Below are positions 45,380 to 53,906 of a DNA stretch of 64,000 nt, one piece after another; the stretch's first letter is position 1, and each line of letters begins with the position of its first letter. The position numbers and the translations under genes are program-made. The stretch comes from Roseateles toxinivorans (GTDB lineage Bacteria; Pseudomonadota; Gammaproteobacteria; Burkholderiales; Burkholderiaceae_C): the NCBI RefSeq assembly GCF_004362525.1, contig NZ_SNXS01000007.1, positions 1-64,000 of the forward strand, in the 5' to 3' direction. The notes below the pieces were generated by a model. It did not search any database. It was not told where the DNA came from and worked only from the letters and a program-made list of their open reading frames with translations.

Positions 45380-45967
45380 TCACGACGCCTGCGACCCCAG
45401 CTTGCGCAGCTTGGCCAGGTGCTTGAGGGCGCCGACTTCGTCGAGGTTGCCGACCAGGCCGATCAGGGTCTCGTGAATCGGTGCGATGCCAACAAAGCCC
45501 AGGATGTTGCGCTCCAGCGACCTGACGCTGTGGGCACGGAAGAAGAACCGGTAGAGCAGGGCCGGCATGCCCATGGTCACGACCACCCGGGCCGAGCGGC
45601 CGGTGAGGCCCTTCTCGCCGAAGGGGTTGCCGCCCTCCTTCTTGAACGCAAAGCCGGGCCGCGCCACCTGCTCCAGAAAGCCCTTCAGCAGCGCCGGCAT
45701 GTCGCCCAGCCAAAGCGGGAAGAAGAACACCATGTGCTCGCACCAGGCGATGTCCTGCTGCGCCTGCAGCAGCGAGGCCGGCAACTCGCCATGCTCCCAT
45801 TCGGCCTGGGTGCGCAGCAGCGGGAAGTCCAGCGCCGCGACGTCGACCATGCGCACGCTGTGGCCCTCCTGTTCGGCGCCGTCCCTGTAGGCCTGGGCCA
45901 GCGCATGGCAAAGGTGCGGGGCCAGCGCGTCGGGGTGGCCCTGGAGGATCAGGATGCGTTTGCTCAT
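45380..45967 (-). CDS. flavodoxin-fold NAD(P)H oxidoreductase
   Basis: A 195-residue protein of the flavodoxin-2 family (quinone reductase and Kef ancillary type). ILILQGHPDALAPHLCHALA is the flavin-phosphate strand and loop, and HMVFFFPLWLGDMPALLKGF the flavin-contact loop; FKKEGGNPFGEKGLTGRSA is also typical. It probably reduces quinones or electrophiles in the cytoplasm with NAD(P)H. It stands alone between the MocR gene and the chitinase. Confidence 0.87.
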   Translation of the reverse strand: MSKRILILQGHPDALAPHLCHALAQAYRDGAEQEGHSVRMVDVAALDFPLLRTQAEWEHGELPASLLQAQQDIAWCEHMVFFFPLWLGDMPALLKGFLEQVARPGFAFKKEGGNPFGEKGLTGRSARVVVTMGMPALLYRFFFRAHSVRSLERNILGFVGIAPIHETLIGLVGNLDEVGALKHLAKLRKLGSQAS

Positions 45968-46032
45968 GCGGCGCTTTCATGCTGAGGGTGTCAGCGTTGA
46001 TCTTGGCGCGCCGCCGCCAAGCCGACCTTGAT

Positions 46033-47274
46033 TCAGGGCAAGGCCAGATTGCCCACGCCCAGATTCATCGCGTTCAGGATGTCGCCGTTGTCCTGGCTCA
46101 GCTCCCAGGCGAACACGCCGGCCAGGCCCTGCTCGCGCACAAAGCGGCCCTTGGCCAGCACCGCACGCGGGTCGTCATAGCCCATGAACAATTTCAGCTG
46201 CGGGTGGTACAGGTTCCAGGCCTGGGTGACGGGATCGAACACCGGCTTGTAGCCGCGCAGGCCCTGGCCCCTGGGGCCCAGGTAGCGGGCGGCGATGTCG
46301 CGGTAGCCGGTGGAGCCATCGGCGCCCGGATAGCCGCCGCTCTTGGCAGCCCCGGTGATCGGTTGGGCCACGCCGGCAAAGCCGCGGCCATACATGGCCA
46401 CGCCGGCCACCAGTTTGGCGGCGGGCACGCCGGCCGCCTTCAGATTGCGCACGCCGCGCTCCAGGCTGTCGTCGGCCGTCGGGCTTGAGCTTTTCAAGGT
46501 GCTGTGGTTGCCAGCGACCGGCGTCCAGTTGCCGTAGAAGTCGTAGCTCATCATGAACACCAGGTCCAGCGCCGGCGCGGCCTGCCGGTAGTTGATGCGG
46601 TCGGTGATCAGCGAGATCGGATTGACGGCCACCGTCAGCTGGTAGAGCCGGCCGTTCTCGGCGGTGAGCCGGTCCAGCGCGGCGCGCAGGTCCACCATCA
46701 GATCGGCAAAGCCCTGGCCATCGGCCGGTGAACCGAGCTGCACGCCATTGGCCGCGCCATTGCCGCCCGGGTGCTCCCAGTCGATGTCGATGCCGTCGAA
46801 GGCCGGGTGGTCACGCAGGAACTGCATCGCCGAGGCGGCGAACACGGCGCGGCGCGCCGGGTCATTGGCCAGATGGAAAAAGGGGTCGGAGCCGCCCCAG
46901 CCACCGACCGAGGCTAGAACCTTGACGTGGGGCGCGCGGGCCTTCAGCCGCGCGAAGGCCTGGTCAAAGCGGCGATCCACCTCGCCGGTAGCCAGCTGGA
47001 AGTCCTGCTTGCCCTGGCATTTGGGCGCGTCGGCCGGCAGCTGGCCGGGGCCGCAGGCGCGCACAAAGGCATAGAGGATGTGCGTGACGCTGCCCGGCTT
47101 GATCGCCTCCACATGGCTGATAGAAGCCCAGTTCGCCACATAGACACCCACCACCTTGGCGCCGGTGCGCTCGAAGTCCTGCGGTTTGGCGCTGAACAGA
47201 CGGTCGGTGGCGGTATCGGCGTGGGCCGGCAGCAGGGCCGCCAGGCACAGGGCAACAAGGGTGCTTCGTATCAA
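46033..47274 (-). CDS. secreted GH18 chitinase
   Basis: A 413-residue exported enzyme. The signal peptide (LVALCLAALLPAHA) is followed by a GH18 (beta/alpha)8 barrel with the catalytic DxxDxDxE motif FDGIDIDWE at residues 159-167; Glu167 is the proton donor. LASVGGWGG, MMSYDFYG and FAWELSQDNG are other conserved strands. It has no carbohydrate-binding module. The start is TTG at 47274 with GGAG 7 nt upstream. With the nag operon it gives a chitin-to-fructose-6-phosphate route, and it carries the same operator-like motif upstream. Confidence 0.93.
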   Translation of the reverse strand: MIRSTLVALCLAALLPAHADTATDRLFSAKPQDFERTGAKVVGVYVANWASISHVEAIKPGSVTHILYAFVRACGPGQLPADAPKCQGKQDFQLATGEVDRRFDQAFARLKARAPHVKVLASVGGWGGSDPFFHLANDPARRAVFAASAMQFLRDHPAFDGIDIDWEHPGGNGAANGVQLGSPADGQGFADLMVDLRAALDRLTAENGRLYQLTVAVNPISLITDRINYRQAAPALDLVFMMSYDFYGNWTPVAGNHSTLKSSSPTADDSLERGVRNLKAAGVPAAKLVAGVAMYGRGFAGVAQPITGAAKSGGYPGADGSTGYRDIAARYLGPRGQGLRGYKPVFDPVTQAWNLYHPQLKLFMGYDDPRAVLAKGRFVREQGLAGVFAWELSQDNGDILNAMNLGVGNLALP

Positions 47275-47311
47275 GATGGCTCTCCAGTGGCCCGGAGATT
47301 ACCGCAACACG

Positions 47312-47330
47312 AATGCCAATCAAATACCAA
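47312..47330 (-). promoter_or_regulatory. candidate NagQ operator upstream of chitinase
   Basis: On the minus strand TTGGTATTTGATTGGCATT matches the motif at 9664-9682 at 14 of 19 positions, with the same 11-bp spacing between TGG units. It lies 38-56 bp before the chitinase start. Shared spacing at two chitin/GlcNAc promoters suggests common control by the GntR protein. Unproven. Confidence 0.45.
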
Positions 47331-47360
47331 TTCTAAAGACTTGATCAAGGCCAGCGTCAA

Positions 47361-48344
47361 TCAATCGACACTGGCCCCCGACTCGCGCACAACGCGGCCC
47401 AGACGCACCGACTCCGTGCGTATCAGCTGGCCGAACTGCTCGGGCGTGCCGGCGACGATGGGCGTGCCCAGCTGCTCCCACTTCTTGCGGAAGGCCGGGT
47501 CCTTGAAGATCGTCAGCAGGGTGGTGTTGAGCTTCTTGACCATCTCCGGCGGCGTGCCGCTGCGCATCGCGATGCCGTGCCAGGCGGTGACCTCGAAGCC
47601 GGGGTAGCCCGATTCGGCCAGCGTCGGCACATTCGGCAGCGAGGGGCTGCGCTGGGCCGAGGTGACGGCCAGCGGGGTCAGCTTGCCTGTGTTGATGTAC
47701 TGGATCGAGCTGCCCAGCACATCGAACATCACCTTCACCTGGCCACCGAGCAGGTCGTTCAGTGCCGGCCCGGCGCCGCGGTAAGGCACATGGCCCAGCC
47801 TGGTGCCGGCCGCCTTGTTGTAGATCTCGCCGGCCAGGTGCTGGGGCGTGCCATTGCCGGCCGAGGCATAGGTGAAGGCATCGGGCCGCGCCTTGGTCTG
47901 GGCGATGAATTCCTTGATGTTCTTGATGCCGGTCGACGGATGCACCTCCAGCACCAGCGGGAAGGACGACAGCTGTATCACCGGCACCAGATCGGTCAGC
48001 GGGCTGTAGGCCATGGTCTTGAACAGGGTCTGGTTCACCGCCATCGGGCCGCTGGCGGCCAGCAGGATGGTGTAGCCATCGGCCGGCGCCTGCTTGGCCA
48101 CATCGGCCGAACCCACATTGCCGCCCGCGCCGCCCTTGTTCTCGATCACGATGGTCACGCCCAGGCGCTGCTGCATCTCGGGCTGCAGCAGCCGCGCCAT
48201 CAGGTCGGTCGGGCCGCCGGGCGGATAGGGCACGACGAAACGGATCGGCTTGGAGGGGTAAGGCTCATCGGCACGTGCCGTGCCAGTCAGCGCGGCCAGC
48301 CCGATCAGGGCGAGCGTCAGAACGGTGGTGCGTTTGTTGTTCAT
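47361..48344 (-). CDS. Bug-family tripartite tricarboxylate receptor
   Basis: A 327-residue periplasmic binding protein with signal peptide (LALIGLAALTGTARA). Bug-family motifs: YPSKPIRFVVPYPPGGPTD, VIENKGGAGGNVGSADVAKQ, VPYRGAGPALNDLLGGQV and FEVTAWHGIAMRSGTPPEMV. These proteins bind carboxylates for TTT-type transporters or sensing; no TctA/TctB genes are nearby. It lies 27 bp after the BKACE gene, so it may sense or capture the compound that the pathway degrades. Confidence 0.92.
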   Translation of the reverse strand: MNNKRTTVLTLALIGLAALTGTARADEPYPSKPIRFVVPYPPGGPTDLMARLLQPEMQQRLGVTIVIENKGGAGGNVGSADVAKQAPADGYTILLAASGPMAVNQTLFKTMAYSPLTDLVPVIQLSSFPLVLEVHPSTGIKNIKEFIAQTKARPDAFTYASAGNGTPQHLAGEIYNKAAGTRLGHVPYRGAGPALNDLLGGQVKVMFDVLGSSIQYINTGKLTPLAVTSAQRSPSLPNVPTLAESGYPGFEVTAWHGIAMRSGTPPEMVKKLNTTLLTIFKDPAFRKKWEQLGTPIVAGTPEQFGQLIRTESVRLGRVVRESGASVD

Positions 48345-48371
48345 CTTGTCTCCGGTCGTTGTTGTAGGGCT

Positions 48372-49181
48372 TCAGCGAAAACGTTCGCGCAGCAGTTGCG
48401 CCGTGGCCAGCGGCCGCGCCAGGCAGTCCGCCGCCTGTGCGGCCTGCAGCACCAGCGCCGCGTTGTCGGGCGCGGGTGCGCCGTTCTTCAGGAACAGGTT
48501 GTTCTCGAAGCCGACGCGCACATGGCCACCCAGCGCGGTGGCCGTGGTCATGCAGGCATGCTCTGCCGCACCGAAGGCGCAGACGGCCCAGGGCTCGGGC
48601 CCGGTGTGGGCCATCACAAAGGGCAGCAGGTCGTGCGGCGACGACACCTGGCCGGCGCTGTATCGCCCCAGCACGAAGAGCAGGAACCAGGGCGCCTCGG
48701 GCACCACGCCGGCGCGCTGCAGCGCCTGCCAGCGGGCCAGGTCTTGCGTGTCGTATAGGATCACCTGCGTCATCACCCGCTCGGCCGCCAGCCAGCCGAA
48801 GAAGTCGGCCAGGCCCTGTTCGCCGATTTCGGGCTGGTCCAGCTCGCGCAGGCCCACCGACACGGCCTCGGGCCGCAGCTCGCGCACCATGGCGATCTGC
48901 GCCGGCGCCTCGTAGACCTTGGCCGCCTCGCTGGTGATCTGCAGCACCATCGCGTCGCCGACGGCCGCGCGCACCACACGCAGTGCTTCGCGGTAACCCT
49001 CGACATCGAGGCTGTGCCGGCCCTGGGCATCGCGGATATGCAGATGCAGCATCGCCGCGCCGGCATCGCAGCACAGCTTGGCGGTGCGCGCCAGCGCCTC
49101 GGCGGTCAGCGGCAGCGCGGCATGGTCGGGCTGCTGCTTGTAGGCGCCATTGGGCGCGACGGTGATGATCAGCTCGTTCAT
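48372..49181 (-). CDS. beta-keto acid cleavage enzyme (BKACE, DUF849 family)
   Basis: A 269-residue TIM-barrel enzyme. The zinc motif AAMLHLHIRDAQGRHS has the HxH pair, ITSEAAKVYEAP and VSVGLRELDQPEIGEQ follow, and VRVGFENNLFLKNGAPAPDN is the conserved late loop. BKACEs combine a beta-keto acid with acetyl-CoA to give a CoA thioester and acetoacetate-type product; substrates include 3-keto-5-aminohexanoate and dehydrocarnitine. It overlaps the dehydrogenase gene by 4 bp, so the two act in sequence. The upstream in-frame extension is rejected. Confidence 0.88.
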   Translation of the reverse strand: MNELIITVAPNGAYKQQPDHAALPLTAEALARTAKLCCDAGAAMLHLHIRDAQGRHSLDVEGYREALRVVRAAVGDAMVLQITSEAAKVYEAPAQIAMVRELRPEAVSVGLRELDQPEIGEQGLADFFGWLAAERVMTQVILYDTQDLARWQALQRAGVVPEAPWFLLFVLGRYSAGQVSSPHDLLPFVMAHTGPEPWAVCAFGAAEHACMTTATALGGHVRVGFENNLFLKNGAPAPDNAALVLQAAQAADCLARPLATAQLLRERFR

Positions 49182-50149
49182 GGCTTGTCCCCGGCTTGGG
49201 CTCGGTAGGGCGGCAGCTCGTCGGCCAGCAGGGCCAGGCCCTGGCGCAGCAGATCGTCGTAACGCTTGCGTTCGGCCAGGCGCTTCTCGGGCGGCCAGTC
49301 GAAGAAGCCGCCGCCGGTCTTCATGCCCAGCCGCCCCTGCTCGACCCGCTCTCGCAGCGCGGCGGCGGGCCGGTCGGTGTTGGACAGGCTGGGGTACATC
49401 GTCGCCGCGGCGGCGCAATGCACATCCAGGCCGGCGTGGTCGCGCTGCAGCACCGGGCCAGCGGCCAGGAAGCGGAAGCCGAAGCCGAAGCGCACCGCGG
49501 CGTCCACATCCTCGGCCGTGGCCACGCCCTCGTCGATCAGCGCAAAGGCCTCACGGGCCAGCGCATGCTGCAGGCGATTCGCCAGAAAGCCCGGCTTGTC
49601 CTTGCGCACCAGCACCGGCACCATGCCGCAACCGCGCATCACTTCGCACAGCAGCTCGGCCCCGGCCGCATCGCTCTGCGGCCCGAGCACCACCTCGACC
49701 AGCGGCACCAGATGGGCCGGCATGAAGAAATGCAGGCCGAACATGCGCGGCTGCGTCTCAAGGCCCGCGGCGATGGCGCTGATCGGAAAGCTGGAGCTGT
49801 TGCTGGTCAGCAGGCAGCCGGGCTGGGAGAGCTTCACCAACTCAGCGAACAGAGTCTGTTTGAGCGGCAGCTGCTCGGGAATGCATTCGATCACCAGGCC
49901 GACTTCGGGCCAGACCGCTTCTTCCAGCGCGGCGACCGCGTCCAGATCGGCGATGCAGTGGCCCAGGCCCAGCGGCGCCAGGCGCTCGGCCACATGGCTG
50001 ATCAGGCCCTCACGGCGCTCGGCATGGCGCTCGATCACGGTGACCCGCAGGCCGCCGCGCAGCAGCACCACGGCCACATCGGCGCCCATCGTGCCGCCGC
50101 CGACGACGACCGCCCGCGTACCCGTCAAACCCAGTGTTCCGTCCTGCAT
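49178..50149 (-). CDS. 3-hydroxyacyl-CoA dehydrogenase-like (carnitine dehydrogenase-like) enzyme
   Basis: A 323-residue NAD-dependent dehydrogenase. The Rossmann motif is AVVVGGGTMGADVAVVLLRGG; LLTSNSSSFPISAIA, MFGLHFFMPAHLVPLVEVV and KDKPGFLANRLQHALAREA are the family core. Size and pairing with a BKACE resemble L-carnitine dehydrogenase loci, where a beta-hydroxy acid is oxidised to the beta-keto acid that BKACE then cleaves. Conventional crotonase-linked fatty-acid oxidation is less likely. It is first in the operon, opposite a LysR gene. Confidence 0.86.
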   Translation of the reverse strand: MQDGTLGLTGTRAVVVGGGTMGADVAVVLLRGGLRVTVIERHAERREGLISHVAERLAPLGLGHCIADLDAVAALEEAVWPEVGLVIECIPEQLPLKQTLFAELVKLSQPGCLLTSNSSSFPISAIAAGLETQPRMFGLHFFMPAHLVPLVEVVLGPQSDAAGAELLCEVMRGCGMVPVLVRKDKPGFLANRLQHALAREAFALIDEGVATAEDVDAAVRFGFGFRFLAAGPVLQRDHAGLDVHCAAAATMYPSLSNTDRPAAALRERVEQGRLGMKTGGGFFDWPPEKRLAERKRYDDLLRQGLALLADELPPYRAQAGDKP

Positions 50150-50221
50150 GTCTCGCTCCCTTCATGGCCTGGGCGCACTCTAGGTCGGCGGTATTGATAC
50201 GTCCATTCGCCATTTCGGATA

Positions 50222-50246
50222 AATTGATCACCCATGCTGATCAATT
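50222..50246. promoter_or_regulatory. palindromic LysR-type operator over the regulator start codon
   Basis: Perfect 9-bp arms AATTGATCA (50222-50230) and TGATCAATT (50238-50246) flank a 7-bp centre holding the LysR ATG (50234). A T-N11-A LysR box (T at 50228, A at 50240) lies inside. It is well placed for self-repression and for control of the divergent operon. Binding is inferred. Confidence 0.6.
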
Positions 50247-51148
50247 GCTCTTTGCGCGAGCTGGACGTCTTTCTGACCCTGGCCGAGACGCTGAACTACC
50301 GCCGTGCCGCCGAGCGGCTGCATCTGTCGCAGCCGGCCGTCTCAGGCGTGATCACGCGGCTGGAGCTCAGCCTGGGCAGCGCGCTGTTCGAGCGCAGCAC
50401 CCGGGCGGTGCGGCTGACCGAGGCCGGTGCGGTGTTCGTCGAGCGCGTGCGGTTGCTGCGCCAGCAGGCCAATGCGGCGGTGCAGGCGGTGCGCGACATC
50501 AGCGAGCTGCGCGAGGGCCGCGTGCGCGTGGCCGCCCTGCCCTCGCTGGCCGCCACCGCCGTGCCGGCCGCCTTTGCCCGCTTCGGCGCCGCCCATCCGG
50601 GCGTGCGGCTGGAGTTGCTGGACAGCCTGTCCAACCCGGCCTTCGACAGCGTGCGCGCCGGCCAGGCCGACTTTGCGCTGACCGCCGCCAATCCGGCCTA
50701 TGCCGACCTGGAGTACGCACCGCTGGGCGAGGACCGCTTCGTGCTGCTGCTCCCGGCCAGCCACCCGTTGGCAAAGAGCCGGCGGCCGCTGCGCTGGGAC
50801 GAGACGCAGGACCTGCCCCATATCTCGATGCCGGCGCCCACCAGCGTGCGCCAGTACACCGAGGAGGCCTTTTTGCACAACGGCCTGCGCTTTGCGCCGC
50901 GTTACGAGGTCGAGCACCTGGCGACCATCAACGCGATGGTCGCCGCCGGCCTGGGCGTGGCGGCACTGCCGGAACTGGCCGCCCTGGTGGCACGGGGCCC
51001 CAAGGTGCTGAGCCGCTCGCTGATAGCCCCGGTGATGCCGCGACCGCTGGGCCTGGTGACCTTGCGCGGGCGGCGGCTCTCGCCGGCGGCCGAGGCCTTG
51101 GTCGTGATGCTGCGGGAGGAGACGCTGGCGCTGATAGCCGCAAGCTGA
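50234..51148 (+). CDS. LysR-family transcriptional regulator
   Basis: A 304-residue regulator. The N-terminal winged helix is typical (ELDVFLTLAETLNYRRAAER, LHLSQPAVSGVITRLELSLG), followed by a two-lobed effector domain (RVRVAALPSLAATAVPAAFA, PAYADLEYAPLGEDRFVLLL). It is divergent from the dehydrogenase/BKACE/Bug operon, 84 bp away, and is its likely controller, with a pathway intermediate as co-inducer. The start codon is within its own candidate operator. Confidence 0.91.
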   Translation: MLINCSLRELDVFLTLAETLNYRRAAERLHLSQPAVSGVITRLELSLGSALFERSTRAVRLTEAGAVFVERVRLLRQQANAAVQAVRDISELREGRVRVAALPSLAATAVPAAFARFGAAHPGVRLELLDSLSNPAFDSVRAGQADFALTAANPAYADLEYAPLGEDRFVLLLPASHPLAKSRRPLRWDETQDLPHISMPAPTSVRQYTEEAFLHNGLRFAPRYEVEHLATINAMVAAGLGVAALPELAALVARGPKVLSRSLIAPVMPRPLGLVTLRGRRLSPAAEALVVMLREETLALIAAS

Positions 51149-51149
51149 T

Positions 51150-51797
51150 TCAGGGGGCGACCGACACGCGCAATTGCAGCTCGCGCGTGCTGACCCCCTC
51201 GGCATCGCGGCTGCTGGTCACGCCGCGCTGCTGTTGCCGCAGGCCCTGACCGGTGCGTGCCACGACGGTCCAGCTGTCCAGCGGCATCAGCACCGTGCTT
51301 AGCACCTGCTGCTGTGACGATCCGCCATCGAGCGCGCGGAACTCGACCCGCACTGGCTGCTTGCCGCCGGGCCATTGCGGGGTGACGGTGAATCCGCCCG
51401 TCTGCTCGATCAAACCCTGGCGCGGCACCGCCCAGCCCTTGCCTGGGCTCGACGCCGGCTGGGCGGCATCGAACTGCACGCCGTAGTCCACCCACTGCAC
51501 CGGCGTGCTCTCCGTGAGGCGCAGGCTGGCCTGCTGGCCGTTGAGCACCAGCAGGCGCTGCACCTGCTGCGATGCATCGTCCCGGGTCTGCGTGCTTACG
51601 CTGACATGGCCGCGCGGCGACACCGATCCGGCCGTGCCCACCACCACCGCGCCATCGCGCACACCAGCCATCACCGCGCCGCTGAGCGTGCTGTCCACCC
51701 AGCGCAGCTCGACCCAGAGGTTCTGGCGCGGCGGCTGTGCGGCCACCGGCCCAACCGCCGAACACATCAGTGCGAAGATGGCGAACAACGCTTTCAT
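51150..51797 (-). CDS. exported protein of unknown function
   Basis: A 215-residue protein with signal peptide MKALFAIFALMCSAVGPVAA. The mature part has repeated beta-strand patterns (NLWVELRWVDSTLSGAV, RLLVLNGQQASLRLTESTPV, VRVEFRALDGGSSQQQVLST). The NGQxAxLRLxE segment faintly recalls secretin-type pilotin or N-domains, not enough to name. It converges with the LysR gene and diverges from the flavin reductase gene. The 21-residue upstream extension is not used because the signal peptide begins at MKALF. Confidence 0.66.
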   Translation of the reverse strand: MKALFAIFALMCSAVGPVAAQPPRQNLWVELRWVDSTLSGAVMAGVRDGAVVVGTAGSVSPRGHVSVSTQTRDDASQQVQRLLVLNGQQASLRLTESTPVQWVDYGVQFDAAQPASSPGKGWAVPRQGLIEQTGGFTVTPQWPGGKQPVRVEFRALDGGSSQQQVLSTVLMPLDSWTVVARTGQGLRQQQRGVTSSRDAEGVSTRELQLRVSVAP

Positions 51798-51858
51798 GCG
51801 GCCCAGCATACGCCGCCCGGCAGCAGCGAAACCTCCGAACAGCCGTCCAAAGACCACC

Positions 51859-52467
51859 ATGCATTTTTACGAACCCCGCCAGGGCCACGGCCTTCCGCAC
51901 GACCCGTTCAACGCCATCGTCGGCCCCCGGCCCATAGGCTGGATCGCCAGCCGCAGCGCCAGCGGCCAGCTCAATCTGGCGCCCTACAGCTTCTTCAACG
52001 CCTTCAACTACACGCCGCCGCTGATCGGCTTTTCCAGCATCGGCTACAAGGACACGGTGCGCAATATCGAGCAGACGGGCGAGTTCGTCTGGAACCTCGC
52101 CACCCGCCCCCTGGCCGAGCAGATGAACCAGACCTGCGCGGCCGTTCCGCCCGAGGTCAACGAATTCGAGCTGGCCGGGCTGACGGCCGAGCCCTCACGG
52201 CTGGTCAACGTGCCCCGCGTCGCCGAGAGCCCGGTGGCCTTCGAATGCAAGCTAAGCCAGCTGCTGCAGCTCAAGGGTGCCGATGGCACGGCGGTGGACA
52301 GCTGGCTGGTGCTGGGCGAGGTGATCGGCGTACACATCGCCAGCCATCTGCTGGTGGACGGCATCTACGACACCGCCGCTGCACAACCAATTCTGCGCGG
52401 CGGCGGCCCGGCCGACTACTTCGAGATCAAGCCGGAGAACCGCTTCAAGATGTTCCGGCCGCGCTGA
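51859..52467 (+). CDS. flavin reductase-like domain protein
   Basis: A 202-residue flavoprotein of the flavin reductase-like (split-barrel) family. FNAIVGPRPIGWIASRSASG, NLAPYSFFNAFNYTPPLIGF and FVWNLATRPLAEQMNQTCA are the FMN-binding strands. Many Burkholderiales carry this protein with unknown partner. The ATG before HFYEPRQGHG is used; the long frame upstream to 51505 is a shadow. It overlaps the converging DMT exporter gene by 23 bp. Confidence 0.87.
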   Translation: MHFYEPRQGHGLPHDPFNAIVGPRPIGWIASRSASGQLNLAPYSFFNAFNYTPPLIGFSSIGYKDTVRNIEQTGEFVWNLATRPLAEQMNQTCAAVPPEVNEFELAGLTAEPSRLVNVPRVAESPVAFECKLSQLLQLKGADGTAVDSWLVLGEVIGVHIASHLLVDGIYDTAAAQPILRGGGPADYFEIKPENRFKMFRPR

Positions 52468-53353
52468 CGGTATTGCGCCAGGGCCGCAGCGGCCACAACA
52501 GGTTCAGCGCCAGGCCGCTGAGCACCAGGCCGGCGGCGATCAGCTTCCAGGCCGGCATCGTCTCGCCCAGCAGCCAGGCCGCCGCGCTCATGCCGAACAC
52601 CGGCACCAGTAGGGCCATGGGCACGATGGTGGCGGCCGCATGGCGGGCCAGTAACCAAACCCAGATGCCGTAGCCGAACAGGGTGTTGCCCCAGCTCTGC
52701 CACAGCACCGCCACCCAGCCCTGCCAGCTCAGATGCTGCACGCCGGAGACGATGGCCGCTGGCCCCTCGAACACCAGCGACAGCAGCAGCAGCGGCGGCA
52801 CGGCACAGGCGCTGGTCCAGACCATATAGGCCAGCATATTCACGCGGCCGGCGTGCTTGCCCACCATATTCGCCGTGGCCCAGCACAGCGCGGCGAACAA
52901 CACCATGGCCAGGCCCGCCACCGTGGTGCTGCCATCGGTGTGCGAGGCGATCACGCCTATGCCCGAGGCGGCCAGCAGCAGACCCAGCCACTGGTAGCCC
53001 TGCACGCGCTCGCGCGTCACCCGCATCGCCAGGAGAATGGTGAAGAACACCTGGGTCTGTATCACCAGCGAGGCCAGCCCCGGCGAAATCTGCGTGCGCA
53101 TGGCGAGGTACAGCACGCCGAACTGGCCCACACCGATCAGCACGCCGTAGGCCGCGAGGTTGCGCCAGGCGACCGCCGGGCGCGGCAGGAAAAACATCGC
53201 GGGCAGCACCGCAAACGCAAAGCGCAGCGCAGCAAACAGCAAGGGCGGCAGCTCGCCCAGCGCGAACTTGATGACGACGAAATTGCTGCCCCAGATGGCC
53301 ACCACCAGCAGGGCCACCAGCAGGTGGCGCAACGGCAGAGAGGCGCCGCTCAT
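52445..53353 (-). CDS. EamA/DMT-family exporter
   Basis: A 302-residue permease with ten helices in two EamA repeats (about residues 8-140 and 150-290). ALLVVAIWGSNFVVIKFALG is the standard first helix, and YGIWVWLLARHAAATIVPMALLVPVFGM the repeat-2 core. Family members export amino acids, nucleosides or other small metabolites; some are named after O-acetylserine export. The ATG before SGASLPLRH is preferred to GTG at 53365. Confidence 0.9.
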   Translation of the reverse strand: MSGASLPLRHLLVALLVVAIWGSNFVVIKFALGELPPLLFAALRFAFAVLPAMFFLPRPAVAWRNLAAYGVLIGVGQFGVLYLAMRTQISPGLASLVIQTQVFFTILLAMRVTRERVQGYQWLGLLLAASGIGVIASHTDGSTTVAGLAMVLFAALCWATANMVGKHAGRVNMLAYMVWTSACAVPPLLLLSLVFEGPAAIVSGVQHLSWQGWVAVLWQSWGNTLFGYGIWVWLLARHAAATIVPMALLVPVFGMSAAAWLLGETMPAWKLIAAGLVLSGLALNLLWPLRPWRNTVSAAGTS

Positions 53354-53740
53354 TTTCCACACCATGTTGTTGATGACTTCTGCGGGCGCGGGCTGCGGCA
53401 GGACAGGGGCTTCATGGCAGTTCTCGGTGGGGGAATCGACACAGTCTACGCATCAAGCAAAAACCGTAGCGCTCGAGGGTTCGCTGTGCGCCCTTATGCC
53501 GCGGCAAGCCACAGCAGCGAAGACAACAGACCTGAAACAAATGAAGCCTCGACGCTGGAGCGACGAATCAAACATGAAACAGGCGGCGACGACATTGGAG
53601 TTGTCCGAAGCGCAAACCAAACGTGTGACGGACCTGGCGAAGAAACAAGGCGCCAGGTAGCCAAAGAGCCATCGAGCTGACCGCGAGAACGGTTCTCTCT
53701 CTTCACTGTTTATTCATTCATCAACTTTCAAGGAAACACC
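53354..53740. other. 387-bp region upstream of the peptide genes
   Basis: No convincing long gene. It should hold the promoter of the tandem peptide genes. A perfect dyad GAGAAC/GTTCTC with a 1-bp centre (53685-53697), 44 bp before the first peptide gene, is a possible protein-binding site. A 28-codon open frame at 53574-53660 is considered and not called. AAGG lies 7 nt before the peptide ATG at 53741. Confidence 0.45.
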
Positions 53741-53863
53741 ATGAACACCACGCAAATCACCACCCTGGAACTGCACGCTGCCCCGACCATCGTCGAGGCC
53801 CTGAGCATCGACGAACTGGCCGTGCGCGAGGAATACGCCGCCTGCTGCACGATCGTCAAGTAA
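53741..53863 (+). CDS. short peptide A: putative RiPP/lipopeptide precursor
   Basis: A 40-residue product with AAGG 7 nt before its ATG. Residues 1-14 are variable (MNTTQITTLELHAA); 15-40 contain a conserved leader-like stretch VEALSIDELAVREEYAA (18-34) and a tail CCTIVK. A second copy follows 43 bp later. The acidic, helix-prone leader with a short Cys/Thr-containing tail, followed by a modifying-enzyme gene and a protease gene, is how RiPP precursors are laid out. The peptide is not toxin-like and has no export signal of its own. Product and modification are inferred. Confidence 0.68.
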   Translation: MNTTQITTLELHAAPTIVEALSIDELAVREEYAACCTIVK

Positions 53864-53906
53864 GCGCATTCCCCCCATCTTCAGCATTCAACATCAAGGA
53901 CACACC

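Noticed and set aside
53574..53660. 28-codon frame (MKQAATTLELSEAQTKRVTD...) before the peptide genes
   Set aside because: It lies in the right place and shares TTLEL with peptide A, but the ribosome binding site is poorly spaced and the conserved leader motif is missing. It looks more like a fragment of a helical antitoxin-type tail.
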